Made by a program: the position numbers and the translations under genes. A stretch of DNA of 16,966 nucleotides from Deltaproteobacteria bacterium (GTDB taxonomy: Bacteria > Desulfobacterota > Syntrophia > Syntrophales > UBA2210), in the NCBI GenBank assembly GCA_011056825.1, contig DSBH01000094.1, positions 1 to 16,966 on the forward strand, given 5' to 3'. The notes under the pieces were generated by a model. The model worked only from the letters and a program-made list of their open reading frames with translations. It made no database searches and was not told where the DNA came from. Shown here piece after piece: positions 1 to 8,057 of this stretch. The stretch's first letter is position 1. Each line of letters starts with the position of its first letter.

Positions 1-51
1 GGCAATAACCGGAGGGTACAGAACTCAATCCACAACATTTGACAATATCTC
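1..51 (+). repeat. Left copy of 51-bp terminal inverted repeat
   Basis: The first 51 bases match the reverse complement of 16846-16896 with a single difference (A at position 20 against G in the other copy); positions 21-51 are identical. The match stops at position 52. The copy starts at the very first base of the window, so it may continue outside. I read it as the terminus of a mobile element lying to the left, because the other copy has an open reading frame ending at its outer edge. No transposase is visible on this side. Confidence 0.85.
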
Positions 52-268
52 CAGGGCAACACCTACCCACCCCACAAGAGATACGGTCCGGAAAGGCATC
101 CCTGGGGCCATTGCAGGGCAAACATGGGCCCTTCCCGTGAAGGGGGAATAGAAGTCTATACGTGTAGACGGGGGGCTGTGAATTTTGGGGCGGGAAGTCA
201 CTCCTTTTTTTGTGGGCGACGCCAGGTCAAAAAGTTGACCTAGAGTTGACCTAGATTCATTTAGTCGC
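52..268. other. Non-coding stretch between the inverted repeat and the tRNA terminator
   Basis: I see no convincing gene here; the only long reading frame across it runs through the tRNA and is not credible. It holds two small hairpins: CCCTTC/GAAGGG at 129-134/139-144, and GTCTA/TAGAC at 154-158/165-169. At 233-254 there is a tandem pair of an 11-base unit. It is probably ordinary intergenic DNA downstream of the tRNA-Pro operon that has been joined to the repeat. Confidence 0.5.
224..254. repeat. Short palindrome overlapping an 11-bp tandem duplication
   Basis: AGGTCAA at 224-230 is the inverted complement of TTGACCT at 235-241, separated by 4 bases. The unit AGTTGACCTAG occurs twice in tandem at 233-243 and 244-254. 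It lies just beyond the terminator of the minus-strand operon. The role is unknown; a protein-binding site or simple slippage are both possible. Confidence 0.5.
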
Positions 269-299
269 AAAAAAAGGGTTACGGCTTGACCCGTAACCC
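269..299 (-). terminator. Intrinsic terminator of the minus-strand operon
   Basis: A perfect 9-bp stem, GGGTTACGG at 276-284 with CCGTAACCC at 291-299, closes a 6-base loop. On the minus strand it is followed by seven T residues (269-275). It lies 11 bases beyond the tRNA-Pro 3' end, so it ends transcription that has passed through the tRNA and probably the whole upstream operon. Confidence 0.9.
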
Positions 300-310
300 C
301 TTGATTTTCA

Positions 311-387
<77 letters not shown>

Positions 388-412
388 ACCTTGTTTCAAG
401 ATGGGTGGAATA

Positions 413-1015
413 TCACCAACCCTTCTCTCTGTCAAGCGTCAGATACGCTCCTACATCCTCGAGGCGCTTCTTGCCGATACCCCTGACATCAGCCAGTTCC
501 GAGATCGAATGGAATCCTGATCGGCTGTCTCTCAATGTCATTATCGCCCGGGCAGTCGCCGGGCCGATTCCCGGAATCAGCACCAGGTCATCCTCGGTGA
601 CTTCATTGATATCGACAGGTATTCCCAGAGACAGCATCACCCTCGCCTCCATCCGTTCCAGCCGAATGAAAGGTCTGTGAAAATCAATCGACGCCTGTGA
701 CCCGCCGTGAACAGTTTTTTGAAGGTTTTCGTCGTCGAACAAGGATATCTTACCGGGTGCCGCCTGTTCAAGAACGTCGGCCACGGTGGGACGATTCGGA
801 AAGAAATAGATGCCTTCCCTGGCGCCGGGCGCCACGACCTGAACGATCGTTGAACCGGCAGCCTGTTCCGAGCAGGTTGGCGGAGAGCGGAAAAACAGGG
901 ATGACGACGTTCTCGTCGCTGTCTTGACAGCCGTCACCGCCAGTCCAGCGATAAGCAGAATCATGACCCCGATCAGCTGTTTTTCCCTGGTTGAAGTGAA
1001 CCAGCCCTCGCTCAC
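413..1015 (-). CDS. Membrane-anchored helix-hairpin-helix (ComEA-like) protein
   Basis: This 200-residue protein has a short charged N-terminus, one hydrophobic segment at about 14-31 (uncleaved anchor or signal), then an extracytoplasmic region. Residues about 56-122 resemble the SLBB-like part of ComEA proteins only loosely. The C-terminus has the sequence VDIN at 134-137, followed by two helix-hairpin-helix motifs with PGIGPATA at about 148-155 and RGIGKKRL at 178-185. ComEA binds incoming double-stranded DNA during natural transformation. In many non-competent bacteria such proteins occur alone and their role is unknown. No other competence gene is in the window. The start is a GTG at 1015 with no clear ribosome-binding site, 47 bases after lysC. 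Confidence 0.75.
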   Translation of the reverse strand: MSEGWFTSTREKQLIGVMILLIAGLAVTAVKTATRTSSSLFFRSPPTCSEQAAGSTIVQVVAPGAREGIYFFPNRPTVADVLEQAAPGKISLFDDENLQKTVHGGSQASIDFHRPFIRLERMEARVMLSLGIPVDINEVTEDDLVLIPGIGPATARAIMTLRDSRSGFHSISELADVRGIGKKRLEDVGAYLTLDREKGW

Positions 1016-1062
1016 GCCCTCACCCCGACGTTTTTCACAACCTCTTCGTCAACGAGAAAACC

Positions 1063-2286
1063 TCACTGCCCGATTTCCATGGCGAAGGCGTCGTGAAGCA
1101 CACGAACGGCAAGCTCTGTGTACTTTGCTCCTATGACACAGGATATCTTGATTTCCGACGTGCTGATCATCTGAATGTTGATCCCTTCCCTTGCCAGAGT
1201 TGTGAACATCTTGGATGCCACGCCGGAGTGGCTTTTCATTCCCAGCCCCACCACTGAAACCTTTGAAATATCGGGATCGATATGCACCCGCTCGGCGCCC
1301 ACTTCCCGTGAAACGACGTCCAGGAGCTGTTCGACCTGTTTTATGTCCTTCTTCGGAATAGTGAACGTAAGGTCGGTATACCCGTCAACACTCGCGTTTT
1401 GTATGATCATGTCAACGATGATACTGCGCTCCGAAAAAGGCGTAAAAAGCTTCCCCGCTATTCCCGGCTCGTCGGGCACGTGAATGACGCCTACCTTCGC
1501 CTGGTTCCTGTCGTAGGTTATGCCGGAAACAACTTCCTTTTCCATGTCTTCGTCCTCCCTGGTTACAAGCGTTCCCTCGTCGTCATTGAATGAAGAGCGG
1601 ACGTAAAGGGGAACATTGTACAATTTGGCCAATTCAACCGACCGCTGATGAAGCACCTTCGCCCCCGCGGCGGAGAGTTCAAGCATTTCATCGTAGGATA
1701 TTTTTTTCAGTTTTCGTGCCTTGTCATAGACGTTTGGATCGGTGGTATAAACACCGTCGACATCGGTAAAAGTCTCGCAGTAATCGGCCTTGATGGCCGC
1801 GGCGATGGCCACGGCGCTCGTGTCGGAACCACCACGTCCGAGGGTGGTTATGTTGCCCTTGCGGTCGACGCCCTGGAACCCCGCCACAATCATTATCCTG
1901 TGCTTGCCCAGTTCACTCAGTATAAAATCAGCATCTATTTTTTGTATTCGCGCCGCCATGTGATTTTTGTCCGTCACGATTCGTATCTGGGAACCCAGCA
2001 GCGACTTCGCCTTGAACCCCTTGCTGTTGAGAACCATCGCCATGAGGGACACGGTCACCTGCTCTCCCGTCGCGATGAGGGCATCGTATTCACGCGGTGT
2101 CGGCTTGTCGCCCGTCGCCGCGTTCGCCATTGCCGCCAGCCGGTCAGTTTCTCCGGCCATCGCGGACAGCACAACCACTACATCGTTGCCCGCCTGATAC
2201 GTTCGTATAATCCGTTCGGCTACGTTGTGTATCTTGGCAAGATCCGCGACGGACGTACCTCCATATTTCTGTACAATAAGAGCCAC
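1063..2286 (-). CDS. lysC: Aspartate kinase with two ACT domains
   Basis: This enzyme phosphorylates L-aspartate with ATP, the first step to lysine/diaminopimelate, threonine and methionine. The 407-residue chain opens MALIVQKYGGTSV, with the kinase signature KYGGTSV at 7-13 and GRGGSDTSA at about 150-158. The kinase fold runs to about 235. Two ACT domains follow (about 260-335 and 341-402), the layout of the feedback-regulated monofunctional class; which amino acid inhibits it cannot be read from the sequence. The frame is open to a TTG at 2295. The GTG at 2286 gives the normal family N-terminus and puts AGGAGG about 11 bases upstream, whereas the TTG would be only 2 bases from it. The gene starts 1 base after the tsaE stop, suggesting coupled translation. 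Confidence 0.95.
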   Translation of the reverse strand: MALIVQKYGGTSVADLAKIHNVAERIIRTYQAGNDVVVVLSAMAGETDRLAAMANAATGDKPTPREYDALIATGEQVTVSLMAMVLNSKGFKAKSLLGSQIRIVTDKNHMAARIQKIDADFILSELGKHRIMIVAGFQGVDRKGNITTLGRGGSDTSAVAIAAAIKADYCETFTDVDGVYTTDPNVYDKARKLKKISYDEMLELSAAGAKVLHQRSVELAKLYNVPLYVRSSFNDDEGTLVTREDEDMEKEVVSGITYDRNQAKVGVIHVPDEPGIAGKLFTPFSERSIIVDMIIQNASVDGYTDLTFTIPKKDIKQVEQLLDVVSREVGAERVHIDPDISKVSVVGLGMKSHSGVASKMFTTLAREGINIQMISTSEIKISCVIGAKYTELAVRVLHDAFAMEIGQ

Positions 2287-2287
2287 G

Positions 2288-2770
2288 TTACGCAAAACCT
2301 CCTTCTTTCAGGGCCTTTTTCAGTAATTCAAAGCTTTTGTTGGAACGGCTTGACAATTCGATCGCCCTCTCTTCATCGGACAGGCTTTTCATTTTCACCA
2401 TTACTACATCTTCCGGTAAACGATCCATAATCTTTTCCGCCCACTCGACCGCCGTCAATCCCGCACCAAACACGTAGTCATCGTATCCGAGGTCATCCAG
2501 GTCCGCCGGTCCCGCAAGCCGATAGACATCGAAATGATACAGCGGCAGCCGCCCGGGGTATTCGTTGACAAGCGTAAAACTGGGACTCGTCACGTAATAT
2601 TCATCCGGAACTTCAAGGCCTACGGCGATCCCCTGCGTCAGGGACGTTTTACCGGATCCCAGGTCACCCACCAGCGCGATGACCATACCGGGAAGTGCCT
2701 TCTCTCCGATGATGCGCCCGATGCGAAGCGTATCCTCCAGACTTTTTGAACGCAGTATCAGCACGCTCAT
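2288..2770 (-). CDS. tsaE: tRNA threonylcarbamoyladenosine biosynthesis ATPase TsaE
   Basis: TsaE is the small P-loop ATPase that works with TsaB and TsaD to place threonylcarbamoyl on A37 of ANN-decoding tRNAs. From the ATG at 2770 the protein has 160 residues. It shows the Walker A GDLGSGKT at about 35-42, then SPSFTLVNEY, HFDVYRL and VEWAEK, all family hallmarks in the usual order and at normal length. An in-frame ATG at 2782 would add four residues. I prefer 2770 because it overlaps the acpS stop as TAATG and fits the usual N-terminus. The other Tsa genes are not in the window. In many genomes tsaE follows nnrD; that gene is absent here. Confidence 0.94.
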   Translation of the reverse strand: MSVLILRSKSLEDTLRIGRIIGEKALPGMVIALVGDLGSGKTSLTQGIAVGLEVPDEYYVTSPSFTLVNEYPGRLPLYHFDVYRLAGPADLDDLGYDDYVFGAGLTAVEWAEKIMDRLPEDVVMVKMKSLSDEERAIELSSRSNKSFELLKKALKEGGFA

Positions 2771-3180
2771 TATTCCAGACATTTACCCGGGCGCCCCGTC
2801 TCCCGTGTTTCCATGACCACCAGCGCCGTCGCGATGGTTTCCGTATGGGTGAGGCTCAGGTGAAGATGGGTCGCGCCCGAGCGCTCGAAGACTTCGCCGG
2901 CATATCCGTGCAGCACGAGGCCGGGTCTGCCCTCTTCATCGCGCACTGTTTCAATTTCCCTGAACCCCATGCCGCCCCAGACGCCTCTGCCCAAACATTT
3001 CATGCAGGCCTCCTTGGCGGCGAAACGGGCGCCGTAATGCTGGTACGGACGTGGACGGGAACGGCAATAGTCGATCTCCTCCGGCCGGAACATCCTGTTG
3101 AGAAACCGTTCGCCCCACCGGTCGACGGCCCTTTGTATCCGTTCTATTTCGATACTGTCAGTACCGACGGCCCCTATCAT
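2770..3180 (-). CDS. acpS: Holo-[acyl-carrier-protein] synthase
   Basis: This enzyme transfers 4'-phosphopantetheine from CoA to a serine of apo-ACP, activating fatty acid synthesis. The 136-residue protein is of normal AcpS length. It has the N-terminal GTDSIEIERI with the metal-binding Asp at 8, and RFAAKEA at 52-58 with the second metal ligand Glu57. The final strand LSLTHTETIATALVVME is also typical. Its ATG overlaps the folP stop by four bases (ATGA), and its TAA overlaps the tsaE ATG by one base. It uses CoA, whose pantoate part would come from the panB pair elsewhere in this window. Confidence 0.95.
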   Translation of the reverse strand: MIGAVGTDSIEIERIQRAVDRWGERFLNRMFRPEEIDYCRSRPRPYQHYGARFAAKEACMKCLGRGVWGGMGFREIETVRDEEGRPGLVLHGYAGEVFERSGATHLHLSLTHTETIATALVVMETRETGRPGKCLE

Positions 3181-4385
3181 GGCTGGTCCCTCGTCGGTCC
3201 GGCAATAGCATCGGCCATGTCGACGACGCGCCTCATGAACCCCACGTCGTGGACCCGGACAATGTGCGCACCGGCCAGCACCGCCGCCGTCACCGCCGCC
3301 GCCGTCCCTTCAAGACGCTCTTCCGGAGCTCCGCCGGTGATGTTCCCGATAAAACTTTTGCGCGACGGTCCCACCAGCAGGGGCCTTCCGAGACATTTGA
3401 AATCACCGAGGGTGCGTATCAACGTGCAATTATCCGTTCCGGTTTTACCGAATCCGATGCCTGGATCGAGAACAATATTTTCCTCGTCGATGCCCGCCTG
3501 CACGGCGACTCTCTTTCGCTCTTCAAAAAAGTTAACAAGTTCTCCCTGAAGCGATTCGTATTCAAGGTCGCCTTTCTGCATGGTTTCCGGCGTCCCGCGC
3601 ATGTGCATCAGAATGACGGGAACTCCTGCGGAAGCCGCGAAGTGCGCCATGCCGGGATCAAAGCGGAGCGCACTGATATCGTTGATCAGTTCGGCTCCTT
3701 CACCGACGGCCGCTTCAGCCACCGCCTTCTTGGTGGTGTCAACCGAGACGGGAATTTTCGATCGGGCCTTCAGGGCGCGCACCAGCGGAATGATGCGGCT
3801 GAGCTCATCATCCACCGACAACGATCCCGCTCCCGGTCTCGTCGATTCCCCGCCCACGTCGATCAAGTCGGCGCCCTCTTCTTCCATGTGAAGAGCCGCT
3901 TCAACCGCCTCGTCCACCGATCCGTATTTTCCCCCGTCGGAAAACGAATCAGGCGTCATGTTGATAATACCCATGACAAGAGTACGGTCTCCGAGAACAA
4001 TGGTCCGTCTCGGCGTGGCAAGAACAAAATCAGTCCGTTCGCTCCGCTCCAGCAGCAATCGCATGCCCCCGGCGATATCCTGAAGACCGAACGGCTGGGA
4101 AGCAAGTTTTTCAAGAAGCCGCTCCACCTGTTTCCTGGTTCCTATTACCAGGGCGTCGGTTGATTCAACGGCACAGGCGACGGAATCCCGGGCGACGGCA
4201 ACATCGCCGCCCAGTGACAACATCTCCTGTTTCATGATGTTGGCCACCTTGCAGCGAAGTCCCTCGACGGCGATGACGCAGTGTTCCATCTTCGGCAGCA
4301 TGGCGGCAATACCGTGAGGATCGGCATTCACCCGTTGAAGTTCCCGCAATGCGTCATTTTTCGACAAGTTACGAATCAGTCTCAT
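3177..4385 (-). CDS. folP: Dihydropteroate synthase with N-terminal extension domain
   Basis: FolP condenses 6-hydroxymethyl-dihydropterin diphosphate with p-aminobenzoate to make dihydropteroate in folate synthesis. The TIM-barrel catalytic part starts at about residue 130 and shows NMTPDSFSDGG (about 142-152), GGESTRPG (178-185), DPGIGFGKT and GPSRKSFIG. In front lies a domain of about 115 residues, with DPHG and NIMKQEMLSLGGD, that ordinary FolP proteins lack. I recall the same extension in deltaproteobacterial, clostridial and archaeal homologues; its role is not known to me. The frame extends to a TTG at 4481 (434 residues), but that start has no ribosome-binding site and the extra residues look unlike the family. 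I chose the ATG at 4385 (402 residues). The true start could be either. Confidence 0.92.
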   Translation of the reverse strand: MRLIRNLSKNDALRELQRVNADPHGIAAMLPKMEHCVIAVEGLRCKVANIMKQEMLSLGGDVAVARDSVACAVESTDALVIGTRKQVERLLEKLASQPFGLQDIAGGMRLLLERSERTDFVLATPRRTIVLGDRTLVMGIINMTPDSFSDGGKYGSVDEAVEAALHMEEEGADLIDVGGESTRPGAGSLSVDDELSRIIPLVRALKARSKIPVSVDTTKKAVAEAAVGEGAELINDISALRFDPGMAHFAASAGVPVILMHMRGTPETMQKGDLEYESLQGELVNFFEERKRVAVQAGIDEENIVLDPGIGFGKTGTDNCTLIRTLGDFKCLGRPLLVGPSRKSFIGNITGGAPEERLEGTAAAVTAAVLAGAHIVRVHDVGFMRRVVDMADAIAGPTRDQP

Positions 4386-4501
4386 GTGCTTCTCATACGG
4401 GTCGGCGTACAAAACAACGGAGCCCGGCAATGGTGGTTCATTCCCCTCGGGTAAACCGGGACGCGAACGCGGATTTTTCAAAGGCCGGGAGGTACAGACT
4501 T

Positions 4502-6442
4502 TCAGGAATCCCGTGACGATTCGTTTTCTTCGCCGGTCGTTTCCGGATTTTCTTCCACTTCAGCGTCGGTCTTTCCCCGGTCTCCATCTGTCTCTTCGGC
4601 CGTTTTGTCCGGCGAATGCACCGGCGACGCCGTCTTCTTATCCTGTTCAGATGAATCGGGAATACCGATTATCGCATTGAGTTCACTCAGGTTCAATACT
4701 TCCTTGACCAGAAGTTCCTGAGCCATTTTGTGAAGAATATCGATATGATCGGAAAGAATCTTCTTCGATCGCTTGTAATTTTCCGTGACGATACGTTCAA
4801 TCTCGGCATCGATTTTCCGCGCCGTATCCTCGCTGAAATTCTTGTGGGTCGCTATTTCCCGCCCCAGGAAAATTTCCTCGTCTTTCTTGCCGTAGGTGAG
4901 CGGTCCCATTTTTTCGCTCATCCCCCACTCGCATACCATCTTTCGGGCCAGCTCTGTCGCCCGCTCGATATCGTTGCCGGCGCCCGTGGTAAAATCTTCC
5001 AGAACCAGTTCCTCGGCTGCTCGCCCGCCCAGGAGAATGGCAATGTTGTTGATAAGGTATTTTTTCGGATAGGTGTGCTTGTCTTCCGTGGGAAGCTGCT
5101 GCGTCACACCCAGCGCCCTGCCGCGTGGAATAATCGTAACCTTGTGAATCGGATCGGTGCCGGGAAGAAGGCGCGCCACCAGGGCGTGTCCCGCCTCATG
5201 ATACGCGGTGTTGCGTTTTTCCTCCTCGCTGATGACCATGCTGCGCCGCTCGGCCCCCATCATGACCTTGTCCTTGGCGTACTCGAAGTCCTCCATTTCA
5301 ACCAGTTCCTTGTTTTTCCTGGCCGCCGAAAGCGCCGCTTCGTTCACGAGATTTTCTATATCAGCGCCGGAAAAGCCGGGAGTACCGCGCGCGATGACGG
5401 AATAATCAACATCGGTCGCCAGGGGCACCTTCTTGGCATGGACTTCAAATATCTTTTCCCGCCCCTTCACATCGGGCAGGGGAACGATAACCTGCCGATC
5501 GAAACGGCCCGGCCTGAGCAGTGCCGGATCGAGCACATCGGGGCGGTTCGTGGCCGACATGATGATCACGCCCTCGTTTGATTCAAACCCGTCCATTTCA
5601 ACAAGAAGCTGATTGAGCGTCTGTTCACGTTCGTCGTGGCCGCCGCCGAGCCCCGCGCCACGGTGTCTCCCCACGGCGTCCAGCTCGTCGATAAAAATGA
5701 TGCAGGGGGCGCTTTTCTTTCCCTGCACGAACAGGTCGCGAACGCGGGAAGCGCCGACGCCCACGAACATTTCAACAAAGTCGGACCCGCTGATACTCAT
5801 AAAGGGAACACCCGCTTCCCCGGCAATAGCCCTCGCCAGGAGGGTCTTGCCCGTTCCCGGAGGGCCCACGAGCAGAACACCCTTGGGAATCCGTCCTCCC
5901 AGCTTGGTAAATTTCTTCGGGTCACTCAAAAACTCCACGACTTCTTCCAGCTCGGCTTTCGCCTCGTTGATGCCCGCCACGTCATTGAAGGTGATCTTCT
6001 TCGCCTGTTCGGTCATCAGCCTGGCCTTGCTTTTTCCAAAGGACATGGCTTTGCCCCCGCCCGCCTGCATCTGGCGCATGAAAAACACCCAGACGGCGAT
6101 GAGCAGAATAATCGGAAACCAGGAAATGAGGATCGTCATAAACCAGGAGGTCCCTTCGGCCGGTTTCGCCGCGATGCGAACGTTTTTATCGCGCAGGTGT
6201 GAGACAATATCCGCGCCGGGAGGTGCATGTGTTTTAAATGCGCTGCCGTCGCTGAGAGTCCCCGTGACGGAGTCGCCCTGTATAGTCACTTCCCTTATTT
6301 TCCCCTGGTCCACGTGAGCCAGAAAATCACTGAATATAAGCGTATCGTCCCTGCTGCCCGGTTGCTGGAACATCTGGAAGAGAAAAATAAAAACAAGACA
6401 CACCACGATCCACATGGCTATGTTTTTCTGAAATTGATTCAC
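4502..6442 (-). CDS. ftsH: ATP-dependent zinc metalloprotease FtsH
   Basis: FtsH is a membrane-bound hexameric AAA+ protease that degrades misassembled membrane proteins and regulatory proteins. The 646-residue protein has a first membrane helix at about 8-25, a periplasmic domain, a second helix at about 101-122, and then the AAA module. That module carries Walker A GPPGTGKT at 193-200 and Walker B IIFIDE at 248-253. The protease domain has the zinc site HEAGH at 415-419. The last 50 or so residues are acidic and low in complexity, as in many homologues. Translation starts at a GTG with AAGGAG nine bases upstream. It sits between tilS and folP, a conserved deltaproteobacterial order. Confidence 0.98.
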   Translation of the reverse strand: MNQFQKNIAMWIVVCLVFIFLFQMFQQPGSRDDTLIFSDFLAHVDQGKIREVTIQGDSVTGTLSDGSAFKTHAPPGADIVSHLRDKNVRIAAKPAEGTSWFMTILISWFPIILLIAVWVFFMRQMQAGGGKAMSFGKSKARLMTEQAKKITFNDVAGINEAKAELEEVVEFLSDPKKFTKLGGRIPKGVLLVGPPGTGKTLLARAIAGEAGVPFMSISGSDFVEMFVGVGASRVRDLFVQGKKSAPCIIFIDELDAVGRHRGAGLGGGHDEREQTLNQLLVEMDGFESNEGVIIMSATNRPDVLDPALLRPGRFDRQVIVPLPDVKGREKIFEVHAKKVPLATDVDYSVIARGTPGFSGADIENLVNEAALSAARKNKELVEMEDFEYAKDKVMMGAERRSMVISEEEKRNTAYHEAGHALVARLLPGTDPIHKVTIIPRGRALGVTQQLPTEDKHTYPKKYLINNIAILLGGRAAEELVLEDFTTGAGNDIERATELARKMVCEWGMSEKMGPLTYGKKDEEIFLGREIATHKNFSEDTARKIDAEIERIVTENYKRSKKILSDHIDILHKMAQELLVKEVLNLSELNAIIGIPDSSEQDKKTASPVHSPDKTAEETDGDRGKTDAEVEENPETTGEENESSRDS

Positions 6443-6629
6443 AATGGAAAACTCCTTGTATCCTGCAAAAACTTTTTACCGGCAGATAAAGCGTCGGCCT
6501 GAAAGAGCGGGAATTGTACCTGAATACCTGCTTTCAGGGGATTCGTAAGGGAAAGTGGAATAACCTTTTTCACGCCTTTTCATCGGCACGCGCGCACGAT
6601 CCCTCATTAATCAAAATTCTGTGAAAATA
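6443..6629 (-). other. tilS-ftsH spacer
   Basis: This 187-bp gap has no reading frame of interest. It holds an inverted pair, CCTGAAAG at 6498-6505 and CTTTCAGG at 6531-6538, without a T-run, so I do not call a terminator. A TACAAT hexamer lies inside the hairpin on the minus strand and could be a -10 box for ftsH, but no good -35 box stands at the right distance. An extra ftsH promoter here is possible, since FtsH often has its own control. Confidence 0.3.
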
Positions 6630-8012
6630 TCAAACAATTTCTGCTTTCATCACCGCCCTGGTCTCCTTTCTCACCCTGACCCGCTCGCTCAGGCAGATAC
6701 CCGGAACCCAGATAATTGACCGGGCGTCGGCAAGCAGCGGAATCCGGCAGCGAAGCCGGCGGGGCACCTTGGCATCGATGAAAAGGGATTTCAGTTTTTT
6801 GTGTCCCTTCATCCCGAGGGGCTGAATCCGGTCCCCCGGCAAAACATTTCTCACCGTCAGCAAACCATCGATGGTATCCATGTCCATAAAGGCTATCCCG
6901 GCCGTTCCAGCGCCGGCCTTATCGACCATTTCCAGGCTCAGGGACCGGGCTATCGCGTCTATCGGCGTTACGCCCGGGCAACGGGCAACACATGAAAAGG
7001 ATGTTCCCACCGTAGTCTCATCCGGTTCCGGACGGCGGCCAACGACGAGGCGGTCGTATTCCCGCCGCGCCTCCAACCCTCCACCGAGGTCAAGACGTCC
7101 CGACGGATTATCGCCCTCGACCAGGGACAGAACAGCTTCCACGTGTTCAAACCCCCGCTCGGGTCCGCCAACCGGAACCGAATTCAGGCACAACTTGATC
7201 AATCGGCGTTGAAGCGCCCGGTTACAATCACGTAATTTTGCAAGATCGATCTCGACGGGCACACGGTCGAAACGCAGTCCAAGTCGATCGGCGGCTGAAT
7301 TCGTCATTTCCTTAAGCCAGTCTTCTTCGTCCCTGAAGATCTCGGCCGTTCGTTCGAGCGTTTCCGCGAGATTCGGATTAACCAATTCCGCCAATTCCGG
7401 CAGCACTCGCCGACGGATCCGGTTTCTCAGATAGCAGTCGTCCTCGTTCGTCGAATCCGTCACGTATAAAATTCCCCGTTTGTCGAGAAATTCCTGTATT
7501 TCGCGCCGCGTTGTCTCGAGAAGGGGACGAATGAAAAATCCGTCCCTGACAGGGAGCATACCTCTCAGACCGGCCGCACCGGCCCCGCGGAGAAACTTCA
7601 TGAGTACCGTCTCGGCCTGGTCGTCCAGCGTGTGGCCCAGGGCCATTTTCGTGAGACCGTGTAACTTTCCGATTTCGTCGAAAATCCGGTACCGTTCACG
7701 TCGTGCGCGATCTTCCAGAGAAGCTCCCCCTCCATCGGACAGCGTGCCGGGAGGAATCGTCCCCGTCGCCAGTGGAAGTCCGAGGCCGTCCGCAAGGGTC
7801 TTTACGAAATCGGCGTCACGGTCGGACTCGGCGCCCCGTAATCCGTGGTGAACATGAACGACGACGAGCGAGAAACCGCCTCGCGGCACCAGGTCATGAA
7901 GCACGGTCAGCAGGGCGACGGAATCACTTCCGCCGGATACGGCGACTCCCACCCGCTCTCCTGGGTCGATCATACCGTACTTTTTTATTGTTTTCAGTAC
8001 CTTGGCAAACAT
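6630..8012 (-). CDS. tilS: tRNA(Ile)-lysidine synthetase
   Basis: TilS attaches lysine to C34 of the CAU-anticodon tRNA-Ile using ATP, which switches it from Met to Ile decoding. The 460-residue protein has the N-type PP-loop SGGSDS at 26-31, then VHVHHGLRG and GHTLDDQAETVLM, which are standard for the family. The following segment, with LRNRIRRRVLPEL, also fits. The C-terminal part (about 370-460) matches the tRNA-binding TilS C-domain in position and length. The ATG at 8012 is preceded by a GGAT element. It lies 45 bases after the HAD phosphatase stop and is followed by ftsH, a pairing seen across many bacteria. Confidence 0.96.
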   Translation of the reverse strand: MFAKVLKTIKKYGMIDPGERVGVAVSGGSDSVALLTVLHDLVPRGGFSLVVVHVHHGLRGAESDRDADFVKTLADGLGLPLATGTIPPGTLSDGGGASLEDRARRERYRIFDEIGKLHGLTKMALGHTLDDQAETVLMKFLRGAGAAGLRGMLPVRDGFFIRPLLETTRREIQEFLDKRGILYVTDSTNEDDCYLRNRIRRRVLPELAELVNPNLAETLERTAEIFRDEEDWLKEMTNSAADRLGLRFDRVPVEIDLAKLRDCNRALQRRLIKLCLNSVPVGGPERGFEHVEAVLSLVEGDNPSGRLDLGGGLEARREYDRLVVGRRPEPDETTVGTSFSCVARCPGVTPIDAIARSLSLEMVDKAGAGTAGIAFMDMDTIDGLLTVRNVLPGDRIQPLGMKGHKKLKSLFIDAKVPRRLRCRIPLLADARSIIWVPGICLSERVRVRKETRAVMKAEIV

Positions 8013-8057
8013 TATCCATCCGTTCGATCAATCAATGCTCTGTCCCTGACGGCGCCG

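Noticed and set aside
5613..6317. Plus-strand 234-codon frame, one of several long frames opposite ftsH
   Set aside because: GC-rich genes commonly leave antisense frames open; FtsH motifs on the minus strand are unambiguous.
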